Source: Tepidimonas sp. UBA997
Lineage (GTDB): Bacteria > Pseudomonadota > Gammaproteobacteria > Burkholderiales > Burkholderiaceae_C
Assembly: GCA_002291945.1 (NCBI GenBank)
Contig: DBAZ01000005.1
Span: 1-56,514 of the forward strand
Direction: 5' to 3'
DNA length: 56,514 nt
Part shown: piece by piece, positions 7,681 through 15,728 of the stretch
Layout: each line of letters opens with the position of its first letter
How positions within the stretch are numbered: position 1 is the first letter of the stretch
Translations under genes and position numbers: made by a program
Notes under the pieces: generated by a model
The model's input: only the letters and a program-made list of their open reading frames with translations
What the model was told of the DNA's origin: nothing
The model's database searches: none

Positions 7681-8820
7681 ATGTCTGAACGTGTCATTGC
7701 CTTGCAGGATCAGCGCCTGCGCAGCCTCCTGCCGCCAGTGCCCGCACGGCCCATCAGGGCCGACGGCCTGCTGCAGGACCAGCTCGGCCGCCCGCTGCGC
7801 GATTTGCGCATCAGCGTGACGGATCGATGCAACTTTCGCTGCGGCTATTGCATGCCGAAGGCGGTTTTCGACCAGAACTACACCTACCTGCCACACCGCG
7901 CCCTGTTGACTTTCGAGGAAATCACCCGCCTGACCCGCCACTTTGTGGCGCATGGCGTGCGTAAAGTCCGGCTCACCGGCGGCGAACCCTTGCTGCGCAA
8001 GAACCTCGAAATCCTGGTCGAGCAACTGGCTCGCCTGCATACGCCAGACGGCCAGCCGCTCGATTTGACGCTGACCACCAACGGCAGCTTGCTCAAACGC
8101 AAGGCGCAGGCCTTGAAAGACGCTGGCCTGCATCGGATCACGGTCAGCCTCGACGGGCTCGACGATGCCGTGTTCCGCCAGATGAACGACGTGGATTTTC
8201 CGGTTGCCGACGTGCTCGACGGGATCGAGGCCGCCCAGGCAGCCGGTCTGGGGCCGATCAAGGTCAATATGGTGGTCAAAAAAAGCTGCAACCAAGACCA
8301 GATCCTGACCATGGCCCGGCATTTTCGGGGCACAGGCATCGTGCTGCGCTTTATCGAATACATGGACGTCGGCGCAACGAACGGCTGGCGCATGGATGAA
8401 GTCATGCCCAGCCTAGCCGTGCTGCAGCACATCCACCAGCAAATGCCGCTGGTGCCGTTGCAGGCCAGCGCACCCGGTGCCACGGCCGAGCGCTGGGGCT
8501 ACGTCGGCAGCAACGGGCAGCATGACTCGAGTCTGGGTGAGGTCGGCTTCATCAGCAGCGTGACGCAAGCGTTTTGCCGCGACTGCAACCGCGCCCGCCT
8601 GTCCACCGAAGGCAAGGTTTACCTGTGCCTGTTTGCCAGCCAAGGCTACGAGTTGCGCGAGCTGTTGCGCGGTGGTGCCAGCGACGACGACCTGACATCG
8701 GCCATCGGTGCCATCTGGCAGGGGCGCTGCGACCGGTATTCGGAAATCCGCAGCATCCTGCCGCCCGACCAGCGCCCGCAGACTGGCCGACGCATCGAAA
8801 TGAGCTACATCGGGGGCTGA
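7681..8820 (+). CDS. moaA: GTP 3',8-cyclase (molybdenum cofactor step 1)
   Basis: 379 residues. This radical-SAM enzyme converts GTP to 3',8-cyclo-GTP with MoaC-dependent onward conversion to cPMP. The SAM cluster motif CxxxCxxC is C50, C54 and C57 (DRCNFRCGYCMP). The substrate-side cluster is C299, C302 and C316 (FCRDCNRARLSTEGKVYLC). The conserved C-terminal Gly-Gly required for activity is present (MSYIGG end). The ATG at 7681 is used; an in-frame TTG at 7663 adds six residues without support. mobA starts 4 bp after it and overlaps moeA, so moaA-mobA-moeA is one transcription unit. Other Moco genes (moaC, moaD, moaE, moaB/mog) are not in the window. Confidence 0.96.
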   Translation: MSERVIALQDQRLRSLLPPVPARPIRADGLLQDQLGRPLRDLRISVTDRCNFRCGYCMPKAVFDQNYTYLPHRALLTFEEITRLTRHFVAHGVRKVRLTGGEPLLRKNLEILVEQLARLHTPDGQPLDLTLTTNGSLLKRKAQALKDAGLHRITVSLDGLDDAVFRQMNDVDFPVADVLDGIEAAQAAGLGPIKVNMVVKKSCNQDQILTMARHFRGTGIVLRFIEYMDVGATNGWRMDEVMPSLAVLQHIHQQMPLVPLQASAPGATAERWGYVGSNGQHDSSLGEVGFISSVTQAFCRDCNRARLSTEGKVYLCLFASQGYELRELLRGGASDDDLTSAIGAIWQGRCDRYSEIRSILPPDQRPQTGRRIEMSYIGG

Positions 8821-8824
8821 GGCG

Positions 8825-9442
8825 ATGCGGGCCGCTTCCATCACCGCTGTGGTGCTTGCTGGCGGGCTGGGCACGCGCATGGGCGGGGTGGACAAGGGGC
8901 TGCAACCCTTGCGAGGCACCCCCTTGGCCTTGCATGCGCTGCGGCGGCTGCAAGCCCAGCACGGGGGTCTGCTACACGACTGCCTGATCAACGCCAACCG
9001 CAACCTGCCAGATTACGCCGCTTTTGGCGTGCCCGTCTGTCCCGATACGCTGCAAGGTTACGCCGGGCCGCTGGCCGGGTTTCTGGCCGGGCTGCAGCGC
9101 TGCTCCACCCCCTACCTGCTCACGGTGCCCTGTGACTCGCCGCTGTTCCCGCTCGATCTGGCCCAGCGCCTGGCGCAGGCGCTGCACGACGCTGGTTCCG
9201 ACATGGCGATGGTCAGTGCGCCGGACGACGACGGCACGCTGCGGTCGCAGCCGGTGTTCACCTTGCTGCGGGCCGACCTGCAGGCCAGCCTGACCCGGTA
9301 CACCCAGGCTGGTGGGCGTCAAATCGAGGCCTGGAGCCGCCAGCACCGCACCGTGCTGGTTCCCTTCAACGCCGCAAGCGATGACCCGCTCGCCTTCAGC
9401 AACGTCAATACACTGGCCGCCTTGCGCGCCCTGCAAACATGA
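8825..9442 (+). CDS. mobA: Molybdenum cofactor guanylyltransferase
   Basis: 205 residues. It transfers GMP from GTP to Mo-molybdopterin, giving the guanine dinucleotide cofactor used by DMSO-reductase-family enzymes such as nitrate reductases. The N-terminal nucleotidyltransferase signature reads LAGGLGTRMGGVDKGL (residues 11-26), and the metal-binding region TVPCDSPLFP lies near the middle. It begins 4 bp after moaA, and its stop overlaps the moeA start by 4 bases (ATGA), indicating translational coupling. Confidence 0.94.
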   Translation: MRAASITAVVLAGGLGTRMGGVDKGLQPLRGTPLALHALRRLQAQHGGLLHDCLINANRNLPDYAAFGVPVCPDTLQGYAGPLAGFLAGLQRCSTPYLLTVPCDSPLFPLDLAQRLAQALHDAGSDMAMVSAPDDDGTLRSQPVFTLLRADLQASLTRYTQAGGRQIEAWSRQHRTVLVPFNAASDDPLAFSNVNTLAALRALQT

Positions 9443-10722
9443 GCTCCACCCTAGACCAGATCGCCGCCGCCTTGCAAGGCTACGACCCGAAATCCCTGCC
9501 CGCCGAAACGGTCAACGCCGTTCTGGATCGGCTCGTCGTGCCGGTGCGGGAGACGCAAACGGTGGGGGTGTTCGACGCCCTCGGGCGTGTGCTGGCGCAA
9601 GACCTGATTGCACCCATCAGTGTTCCGCCGCACGACAACTCGGCCATGGACGGGTTCGCCTTCAAGGGGCAGGCCCTGTCCACCACCGTAGCCACCCGCT
9701 TGCGGCAGGTCGGCACCGCCTACGCAGGGGCTGCCTGGCCCGGCCCGGTGCCCGACGGTGCATGCCTGAAGATCATGACCGGGGCGGTGCTGCCACCCGA
9801 CCTCGACACCGTAGTGCCGGTGGAATCGGTGCAGGTCAACGGCGACGAGGTGACTGTGCCGCCGGGCGTGGTGCAAACGGGGGACAACCGGCGGCTCATG
9901 GGCGAAGACCTGATGGCCGGTCGGCCTGCGCTGCACCAGGGCCAACGCCTCGGGCCGGCTGCCCTGGGCCTGATCGCCAGCCTGGGCGTGGCCGAGGTGG
10001 CGGTATGGCGGCGGCTGAAGGTGGCGTATTTTTCGACCGGCGACGAAATCCTGAGCCTGGGTGAACCGCTGCGCGTGGGAGCCGTTTATGACAGCAACCG
10101 CTACACCGTCTTTGGCCTGCTCACGCGGCTGGGCATCGAGATGCTGGACATGGGCGTCATCAAGGACGAGCCAGCCGCTTTGCAAGCGGCCTTTGGCCAT
10201 GCCGCCCGGCACGCCGACGCCATCATCACCAGCGGCGGCGTGAGCATGGGCGAAGCCGACCACACCAAAACCATGATGCAGCAGTTGGGCGATGTCGCGT
10301 TCTGGCGCATTGCGATGCGCCCGGGGCGCCCGCTGGCCGTCGGGCACATCACCCAAGGGGAGCGCAGCGCCCTGCTGTTCGGGCTGCCCGGCAATCCGGT
10401 GGCGGTGATGGTGACTTTTCTGGCCTTCGTGCGCCCGGCGCTGCTCAAAATGATGGGGGCCTTGCCGCAACCCCCGTTGTACACACGGGCGCGCTCGACC
10501 GCAGCGTTGCGCAAAAAACCCGGCCGCACCGAATACCAGCGCGGCGTGGTGACCCGCTCACCCCACGGGCAGCTAGAGGTGCGCACCACCGGCAACCAAG
10601 GCTCGGGCGTTTTGCGCTCGATGGTCGAGGCCAACGGCCTGATCGTGCTGCACCACCACCAGGCCGACGTGGCACCGGGCGACGAGGTGGACGTGCTGCT
10701 GTTCGACGGCGTGCTCGCCTGA
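9439..10722 (+). CDS. moeA: Molybdopterin molybdenumtransferase
   Basis: 427 residues. It inserts molybdate into adenylylated molybdopterin. The family order is present: an N-terminal segment with DNSAMDGFAF near residues 68-77, a central domain with MTGAVLPPDLDTVVPVE, the MogA-like domain with TSGGVSMGEADHTK around 265-280 and GLPGNPVAVMV near 315-325, and a C-terminal beta domain. It overlaps mobA by four bases. The 80 bp after its stop, up to the convergent rnhA stop, contains no recognised gene. Confidence 0.95.
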   Translation: MSSTLDQIAAALQGYDPKSLPAETVNAVLDRLVVPVRETQTVGVFDALGRVLAQDLIAPISVPPHDNSAMDGFAFKGQALSTTVATRLRQVGTAYAGAAWPGPVPDGACLKIMTGAVLPPDLDTVVPVESVQVNGDEVTVPPGVVQTGDNRRLMGEDLMAGRPALHQGQRLGPAALGLIASLGVAEVAVWRRLKVAYFSTGDEILSLGEPLRVGAVYDSNRYTVFGLLTRLGIEMLDMGVIKDEPAALQAAFGHAARHADAIITSGGVSMGEADHTKTMMQQLGDVAFWRIAMRPGRPLAVGHITQGERSALLFGLPGNPVAVMVTFLAFVRPALLKMMGALPQPPLYTRARSTAALRKKPGRTEYQRGVVTRSPHGQLEVRTTGNQGSGVLRSMVEANGLIVLHHHQADVAPGDEVDVLLFDGVLA

Positions 10723-10802
10723 GTGCCCGTGCGCTTGGGGCCGGGTTTGCCGGATTTGCCGTGCAAGCTCGCTGCCTAGTGGGCCACCATGCCCAGCGGC
10801 GC

Positions 10803-11246
10803 TTACCGTGCGCCGTGTGGCACCCCCCGATTGGCCAAGGCATCGGCGCGTTCATTGCCGGGGTCTCCGGCGTGCCCCTTGACCCAGCGCCATTCGATCT
10901 GGTGCCCGCCCGACTGCACGAGTTGATCGAGTTGCTGCCATAACTCGACGTTCTTGACCGGCTGTTTGCCAGCCGTGCGCCAGCCACGGGCCTTCCAGCC
11001 CGCCAGCCACTCGGTGATGCCTTGGCGAACGTACTCGCTGTCGAGGTAGAGCGTGACGCGGCAGGGCCGCTTCAAGGCCTGCAAGGCTTCGATCACGGCC
11101 TGCAATTCCATCCGGTTGTTGGTGGTTTGCGGGTGTCCGCCAAACAGTTCTTTTTCCACCGCGCCCGAGCGCAGCAGCACGCCCCAGCCCCCCGGGCCGG
11201 GGTTGCCTTTGCAGGCACCGTCGGTGTAGATGATGACGTGATTCAC
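10803..11246 (-). CDS. rnhA: Ribonuclease HI
   Basis: 147 residues. It cleaves RNA in RNA-DNA hybrids (R-loops, primers). The catalytic set is visible: D9 (IIYTDGACKGNPGPGG), E47 (NRMELQA), D69 (YLDSEYV), H125 and D135 (NERADALA). The start is inferred as GTG at 11246 because homologues begin MNHVIIYTDGA; longer in-frame starts run into the upstream gene. That GTG overlaps the methyltransferase stop as GTGA, so rnhA is probably translationally coupled to it. Confidence 0.94.
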   Translation of the reverse strand: MNHVIIYTDGACKGNPGPGGWGVLLRSGAVEKELFGGHPQTTNNRMELQAVIEALQALKRPCRVTLYLDSEYVRQGITEWLAGWKARGWRTAGKQPVKNVELWQQLDQLVQSGGHQIEWRWVKGHAGDPGNERADALANRGVPHGAR

Positions 11247-12100
11247 AAACGCGAGCAAGAGATAGGGCCGTGTCGGCCTTTCAGGGAGGGGCGCTGCGCC
11301 ACGGCAATCGGTGCCGTGGCCGCTCGACGGGGCTTCCAGGCAGGACCCAGCAAACGCATGCCCTTGACGCGTTTGACCGCCACCAGGAAGTAGACCGCCC
11401 CCAGAAAAGGCCATGAGCGGGATCCGAGTCGATCCATCCAGACCCAGCGCTGCAGCCATTTGTCAGAGCGAACGGCAGGCCGATAGCAACCGTATTCACA
11501 GGATTCGACCTCAAAACTCAAGAGCTTGAGCCAGTCTTTCAGTCTCCAGGGGCCGATGAAGTCCCCCGCCTCAGGCAGAAAACGCCCGGCCAGGCGGGTC
11601 TTGCCCAAGCCAAGGCGGTGCATCAGGTGAGAACGGAACTGCCGCATGCCCCACAGACTGACCGGGTTGAGGCCACAGATCACCAGTCGGCCTTCAGGCA
11701 CCAAAACACGCTCGACCTCGCGCAAAACAGCATGCGGGTCAGCACTCAATTCCAGGGTGTGCGGGAGCACCACCAAGTCCAGACTGGACTCGGGAAACGG
11801 CAAAGCCGCCGCATGATTGATCAAGGCTACCCGACCCGCAGATGGTTCGTGCAGCGGCTCCGGCACCGACAACCATCGATGCGGCATTCGATTGGCTCTC
11901 AGGGCGTCCAGATCCGGCAATCCGAGTTGCAAGGCATTGAATCCGAAGCGATCGATCACTTCCTGGTCAAGTTGGGCCTGCTCCCATTGCAGCAGGTACT
12001 GACCCGGCGGGGTATGAAACCACGCCGCCAGCTTATGCCCCAACTCACGGGACAAGCCGCTCTCAGGCAACTCGCTGCCTTCAGGAGTCAACGGCTTCAT
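11243..12100 (-). CDS. Class I SAM-dependent methyltransferase, unknown substrate
   Basis: 285 residues. A Methyltransf_11-type core is recognisable, although the usual glycine-rich motif I is degenerate. FPESSLDLVVLPHTLELSADPHAVLREVERVLVPEGRLVICGLNP-like motifs II/III (about 100-150) are typical, as is the N-terminal FHTPPGQYLLQWEQ. I recall similar proteins encoded next to rnhA in many beta- and gammaproteobacteria, with no assigned substrate. Its 5' end overlaps the NYN-like gene by 20 bp, and its stop overlaps rnhA, making a three-gene coupled unit. Confidence 0.82.
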   Translation of the reverse strand: MKPLTPEGSELPESGLSRELGHKLAAWFHTPPGQYLLQWEQAQLDQEVIDRFGFNALQLGLPDLDALRANRMPHRWLSVPEPLHEPSAGRVALINHAAALPFPESSLDLVVLPHTLELSADPHAVLREVERVLVPEGRLVICGLNPVSLWGMRQFRSHLMHRLGLGKTRLAGRFLPEAGDFIGPWRLKDWLKLLSFEVESCEYGCYRPAVRSDKWLQRWVWMDRLGSRSWPFLGAVYFLVAVKRVKGMRLLGPAWKPRRAATAPIAVAQRPSLKGRHGPISCSRL

Positions 12101-13019
12101 CCACGGCAGGTGCCAGAGACAGAACCACGGAACGGATCATCTCGCGCATGGCCTTTTTTTCGGGGAAGCTCAAGGTTCGAGCCAGTTCGCGGCGAACCTG
12201 CAGCAGCAGATGGCGGTCGGTTTCCGGCGGCACACCCTGACTGTTTTGCATTTCTTCGTAGAGGTCGAGCTTGGCGTGGGGGGTTTCATCGCGCCACCAA
12301 TCCTCAATCACCTTTTGCACTTGGGTGCGCCATTGATCGGACGGCGACGGGATGGAATACGCGTCGTTGTCGGCCAAGGGTTCGATGTCGCGAACAGAGG
12401 GCTCCTGCACGAAGGCCGGAAAATAAGTGCTGCCGACCGTGGTCATGGCCTGCCAGGCGGGCTCCGTGATGGCCACGCGACGATCGGCCTGCATCAGCAA
12501 GCGAGCCCAACTGGGGTCGTCAGACATCAGCTTATTGAAATCCTGCGCGGATTCGTCCGCCACCATGACGACCTTGAGACCCCGCCATTGGGCTTCGTCG
12601 ATGTAAGGCATCAGGCGCTCGTCGTCGCTGGCAATGAGGGCGGTCTGGCAACCCCCTCTGGCAGCCAGTTGCGTCAGTTCCAGACCCAGGGCGCGAACCA
12701 GCCCCAGGCCACCATCCAGGGCATGGACGGGAACCATGCGCAAGACGACGTCGTCCAGCAGATCGGTGGGCTGATGATCGGTGAACAGGTACAGGCGTGA
12801 CAGTCCGCCTTCGAATCCGGCCAGACGCGCCAAGCCCCCAAACACCGACAGCAAAGCGGCGCGCTGCAAGGGGCCGCTGGCTGCTGGGGATTGCTGAGCC
12901 AGCAGCCAGCTCAGGTAACGTTCATCGACGAGGGCCATGGACTGACCCGACAGGCCATGAGGGGCCGATGGACCGAATCGGGACAATGTCCGTTTAGTCA
13001 AATGAAACTTGGTCTTCAT
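12081..13019 (-). CDS. NYN/PIN-like domain protein (putative)
   Basis: 312 residues from the ATG at 13019 (MKTKFHLTKRTLSRFG). An ATG at 12938 (MALVDERYLSWLL) is a possible alternative start that would leave only the conserved-looking core. About residues 27-160 read like a NYN/LabA-type PIN nuclease fold: a first strand with ALVDERYLSWLL, then LYLFTDHQ, then TALIASDDERLMPYIDEAQWRGLKVVMV, parallel to the usual S-G-D-x-D-F element. The acidic positions differ from the consensus, so nuclease activity is uncertain. The C-terminal half (VIEDWWRDETPHAKLDLYEEM onward) is helical and charged. It is first of the NYN-like/methyltransferase/rnhA unit. Confidence 0.55.
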   Translation of the reverse strand: MKTKFHLTKRTLSRFGPSAPHGLSGQSMALVDERYLSWLLAQQSPAASGPLQRAALLSVFGGLARLAGFEGGLSRLYLFTDHQPTDLLDDVVLRMVPVHALDGGLGLVRALGLELTQLAARGGCQTALIASDDERLMPYIDEAQWRGLKVVMVADESAQDFNKLMSDDPSWARLLMQADRRVAITEPAWQAMTTVGSTYFPAFVQEPSVRDIEPLADNDAYSIPSPSDQWRTQVQKVIEDWWRDETPHAKLDLYEEMQNSQGVPPETDRHLLLQVRRELARTLSFPEKKAMREMIRSVVLSLAPAVDEAVDS

Positions 13020-13129
13020 AAAGATATATCCAGAAAATAGACGGCACCGAACAGAAAACTCGCAGCGGCCGATGAAATAGGCGCAGGATTTTGGCACGAA
13101 TTCGGCCAAATGGTTCCGCAGGCTTTGCT

Positions 13130-14056
13130 ATGCTGTTGGCGGTGAACTTTGCCCAACTGCTGTTTCCCGACTTTTCCCTGATTCTGTGCGGATATCTGCT
13201 GTGTCGCTTCACGGCGCTGAACCGCAAAGTCTGGGAGCCGATCGAGAGTCTGGTTTACTTTTTTCTCTTTCCTGTGCTGCTGTTCCATTCGATCGTGCGT
13301 ACCCCGCTGGAGTGGCAGTCGGCCACCCACATGATGGGTGCCGGCCTGACCTTGGGGGTGACCGGCATCGCACTGGCATACTCTTTGCCGAAATGGCCTG
13401 TGCTGGGCCAGCGTGTGGATGCGCGTTTGCATGCAGCCAGTGCCCAGGTCGGGTTTCGCTTCAACTCCTTCATCGTGCTGGCACTGGTAGATCGGGTGGC
13501 CGGGCCTCAGGGCATGCCTCTGGTTGCCATACTGATCGGTGTGTGCGTCCCCTTGTTCAATGTGGGGGCGGTTTACCCGATGGCACGGCATGGGCAGATG
13601 GGGTTTATGCGCGAGTTGGTGCGCAATCCGCTCATCATTGCCACCGTCGGCGGCTTGCTATTCAATGTGGCGGGGCTGTCGATTCCAGACTGGCTGCAGC
13701 CGACCACAGAGCGAATCGGCCAGGCCTCGCTGGCGCTGGGCCTGATGGCAGCGGGTGCCGGGATGCAACTCGGGAGCATGACGCAAGCCAAATCGCTGGC
13801 TTTGGCGGTGCTCAGCCTCAAACACCTGGGGCTTCCGGTGCTGGCTCTGGGGGTGGCAATCCTCTGGCAACTCAACCCGACCCAGACGCTGGTGCTGCTG
13901 ATGTTCGCGGCCGTGCCCACGGCCTCCAGTTGTTACGTGCTGGCGGCCCGCATGGGTTATGACGGCCCCTATGTGGCCGGCCTCGTGACCGTGTCCACCG
14001 CGCTGGGCGTGCTCAGTCTGCCCTTTGCACTCGGGGTGTTACTGCCTCTGCGCTGA
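13130..14056 (+). CDS. AEC family transporter (auxin efflux carrier-like permease)
   Basis: 308 residues with about ten hydrophobic segments across the whole length. The arrangement of two five-helix halves and the central LVRNPLIIATVGGLLFN stretch are typical of the AEC/malonate permease family. Known members move small carboxylates or amino acids; the substrate here cannot be predicted. The ATG at 13130 (MLLAVNFAQLLFPDFSLILCGYLLC) is preferred because it starts just before the first helix. It is divergent from the NYN-like gene. Its 3' end overlaps the convergent queG gene by 88 bp. Confidence 0.85.
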   Translation: MLLAVNFAQLLFPDFSLILCGYLLCRFTALNRKVWEPIESLVYFFLFPVLLFHSIVRTPLEWQSATHMMGAGLTLGVTGIALAYSLPKWPVLGQRVDARLHAASAQVGFRFNSFIVLALVDRVAGPQGMPLVAILIGVCVPLFNVGAVYPMARHGQMGFMRELVRNPLIIATVGGLLFNVAGLSIPDWLQPTTERIGQASLALGLMAAGAGMQLGSMTQAKSLALAVLSLKHLGLPVLALGVAILWQLNPTQTLVLLMFAAVPTASSCYVLAARMGYDGPYVAGLVTVSTALGVLSLPFALGVLLPLR

Positions 14057-15198
14057 GTAGCAGTTGCAGCCGTCGCTGGGCTTTGACGGGCATCTGAATG
14101 GCCTTGCAACAAGGCCCATTGCACATGCTCACGCACCAGCGAACTGGGGTGTGCGAGCCGATCTTGGAGGGATCGGCGGATGGCCTGGGCCTCAGAAGGG
14201 CTGAGCACAGCGGCCAGGGCATTGCCCAGCGCCACCGCCACGTTGCGCAACCAGCGTTCATGGCCAATACGGCGAATGGGCGAACCTTCGGTACGACGCA
14301 GAAAATCGTCTTCCGACCCACCCAGAGCCTCCACCAGATGGACAGTGGACAACGCTGGTCGCACATCGAAATCGGGTACGGTGGCGCGTTCGGCGTACTT
14401 ATTCCAGGGGCAGATCAGTTGGCAATCGTCACAGCCGTAAATGCGGTTTCCAATCAACGGCCGCAAGGCTTCGGGAATGGGGCCGGCGTATTCAATGGTC
14501 AGGTAGGAAATGCAACGACGGGCGTCGAGCCGGTAGGGCGCGACGATGGCACCCGTCGGGCAGGCCGTCAGGCAGGCCTGGCACTGGCCGCAGTGGTCAC
14601 TCACCGCAGGGGTTGGAGGTAGAGCAAGATTCACGAAAATCTCGCCCAGAAAAAACATCGAGCCGCCCTGCCGATTCAAGGTCAGCGTATGTTTGCCGCG
14701 CCACCCCAGGCCACTGCGTGTCGCCAGCTCGACTTCCATGACGGGAGCCGAGTCGGTGAACACGCGGTAATTCCACGGTGGCGGCGATGGGGACGCATCC
14801 AGCAAGGCCAACTGCATGCGCTCGGCCAGTTTCTGCAAACGCTGGCGCAACACTTTATGGTAGTCCCTGCCCCGCGCATACACCGATACCGTGCCCTCCG
14901 TCGGGCGTTGCAGCCGCGACCATTCAACGGCCTGCCACCCTTGCCGGGTCTCGCTGGGCAGGTAATCCATGCAGGCAGTGATCACACTGACGGTGCCTGG
15001 CACAAGCTCAGCCGGCCGTGCACGTTTGAGCCCATGACTTTGCATGTAGTGCATCTCGCCATGAAACCCGTGCGACAACCAGGCCAGCAAACCCGGCTCG
15101 GCCGCAGACAGGTCGATCGAAGCCACACCGATCCGGGACAACCCCAACTCCATCGCCCAGGCGCGAATCTGCGTGACAAAACGAGTAGGATCGAGCAT
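13969..15198 (-). CDS. queG: Epoxyqueuosine reductase
   Basis: 409 residues. QueG is the cobalamin-dependent iron-sulfur enzyme for the last step of queuosine synthesis in tRNA. Conserved elements include YARGRDYHKVLRQRLQ (about 107-122), the ferredoxin-like CGQCQACLTACPTGAI cluster near residues 202-217, and the second set CDDCQLICPWN near 255-265, giving two 4Fe-4S sites. The C-terminal HEAT-like tail (RNVAVALGNALAAVLS...) is extended by roughly 40 low-complexity Ser/Thr/Ala-rich residues. That extension lies partly antisense to the transporter gene at 13969-14056. It is divergent from tsaE, with only 23 bp between starts. Confidence 0.93.
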   Translation of the reverse strand: MLDPTRFVTQIRAWAMELGLSRIGVASIDLSAAEPGLLAWLSHGFHGEMHYMQSHGLKRARPAELVPGTVSVITACMDYLPSETRQGWQAVEWSRLQRPTEGTVSVYARGRDYHKVLRQRLQKLAERMQLALLDASPSPPPWNYRVFTDSAPVMEVELATRSGLGWRGKHTLTLNRQGGSMFFLGEIFVNLALPPTPAVSDHCGQCQACLTACPTGAIVAPYRLDARRCISYLTIEYAGPIPEALRPLIGNRIYGCDDCQLICPWNKYAERATVPDFDVRPALSTVHLVEALGGSEDDFLRRTEGSPIRRIGHERWLRNVAVALGNALAAVLSPSEAQAIRRSLQDRLAHPSSLVREHVQWALLQGHSDARQSPATAATATQRRGSNTPSAKGRLSTPSAVDTVTRPAT

Positions 15199-15221
15199 AC
15201 GTGAGCAGATTGTAGGTACGG

Positions 15222-15728
15222 ATGGCCCGAATCACCCCCCTAAAGGAAGTACAAACCGTTGCAGCCGATGAAACCCAGACGGGTGTGTGGACGCAGCGGC
15301 TGGCTCAATCGCCTGCCCTGGGGCATGCCGTCATCTGGCTGCAGGGCGATCTGGGCGCGGGCAAAACAACGTTCGTCAGACACCTGCTGCGGGCACTGGG
15401 CGTGCAGGGGCCCATCAAGAGTCCGACCTATGCGATCGTGGAGCCCCACCATGCACCGATCTCAGCCCTTTTCCCTGATGGCTTGTCGATCAGCCACCTG
15501 GACTTCTACCGTTTCAGCGACCCTCGGGAGTGGGAAGACGCCGGATTTCGCGAACTTTTTGCGGCACCCGGCCTCAAGCTGGTGGAATGGCCCGAGAAAG
15601 CGGCCGACTGCCTGCCCTTGCCTGATCTGGAACTCTCGATTGAAACCCAGCCCGATGATCAACGTTTGTTTGCATTCCAGGCGCTCAGCCCCACCGGGCT
15701 GGAACTCTTGAACGCCTTGGCCACATGA
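15222..15728 (+). CDS. tsaE: tRNA t6A biosynthesis ATPase TsaE
   Basis: 168 residues. TsaE is the ATPase partner of TsaB/TsaD in N6-threonylcarbamoyladenosine formation on ANN-decoding tRNAs. The Walker A is GDLGAGKTTFVRHLL at about residues 42-56, followed by IKSPTYAIVE and the HLDFYRF strand typical of the family. It overlaps amiC by 4 bp (ATGA). The pairing of tsaE with an N-acetylmuramoyl-L-alanine amidase gene and mutL is widely conserved. Confidence 0.94.
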   Translation: MARITPLKEVQTVAADETQTGVWTQRLAQSPALGHAVIWLQGDLGAGKTTFVRHLLRALGVQGPIKSPTYAIVEPHHAPISALFPDGLSISHLDFYRFSDPREWEDAGFRELFAAPGLKLVEWPEKAADCLPLPDLELSIETQPDDQRLFAFQALSPTGLELLNALAT

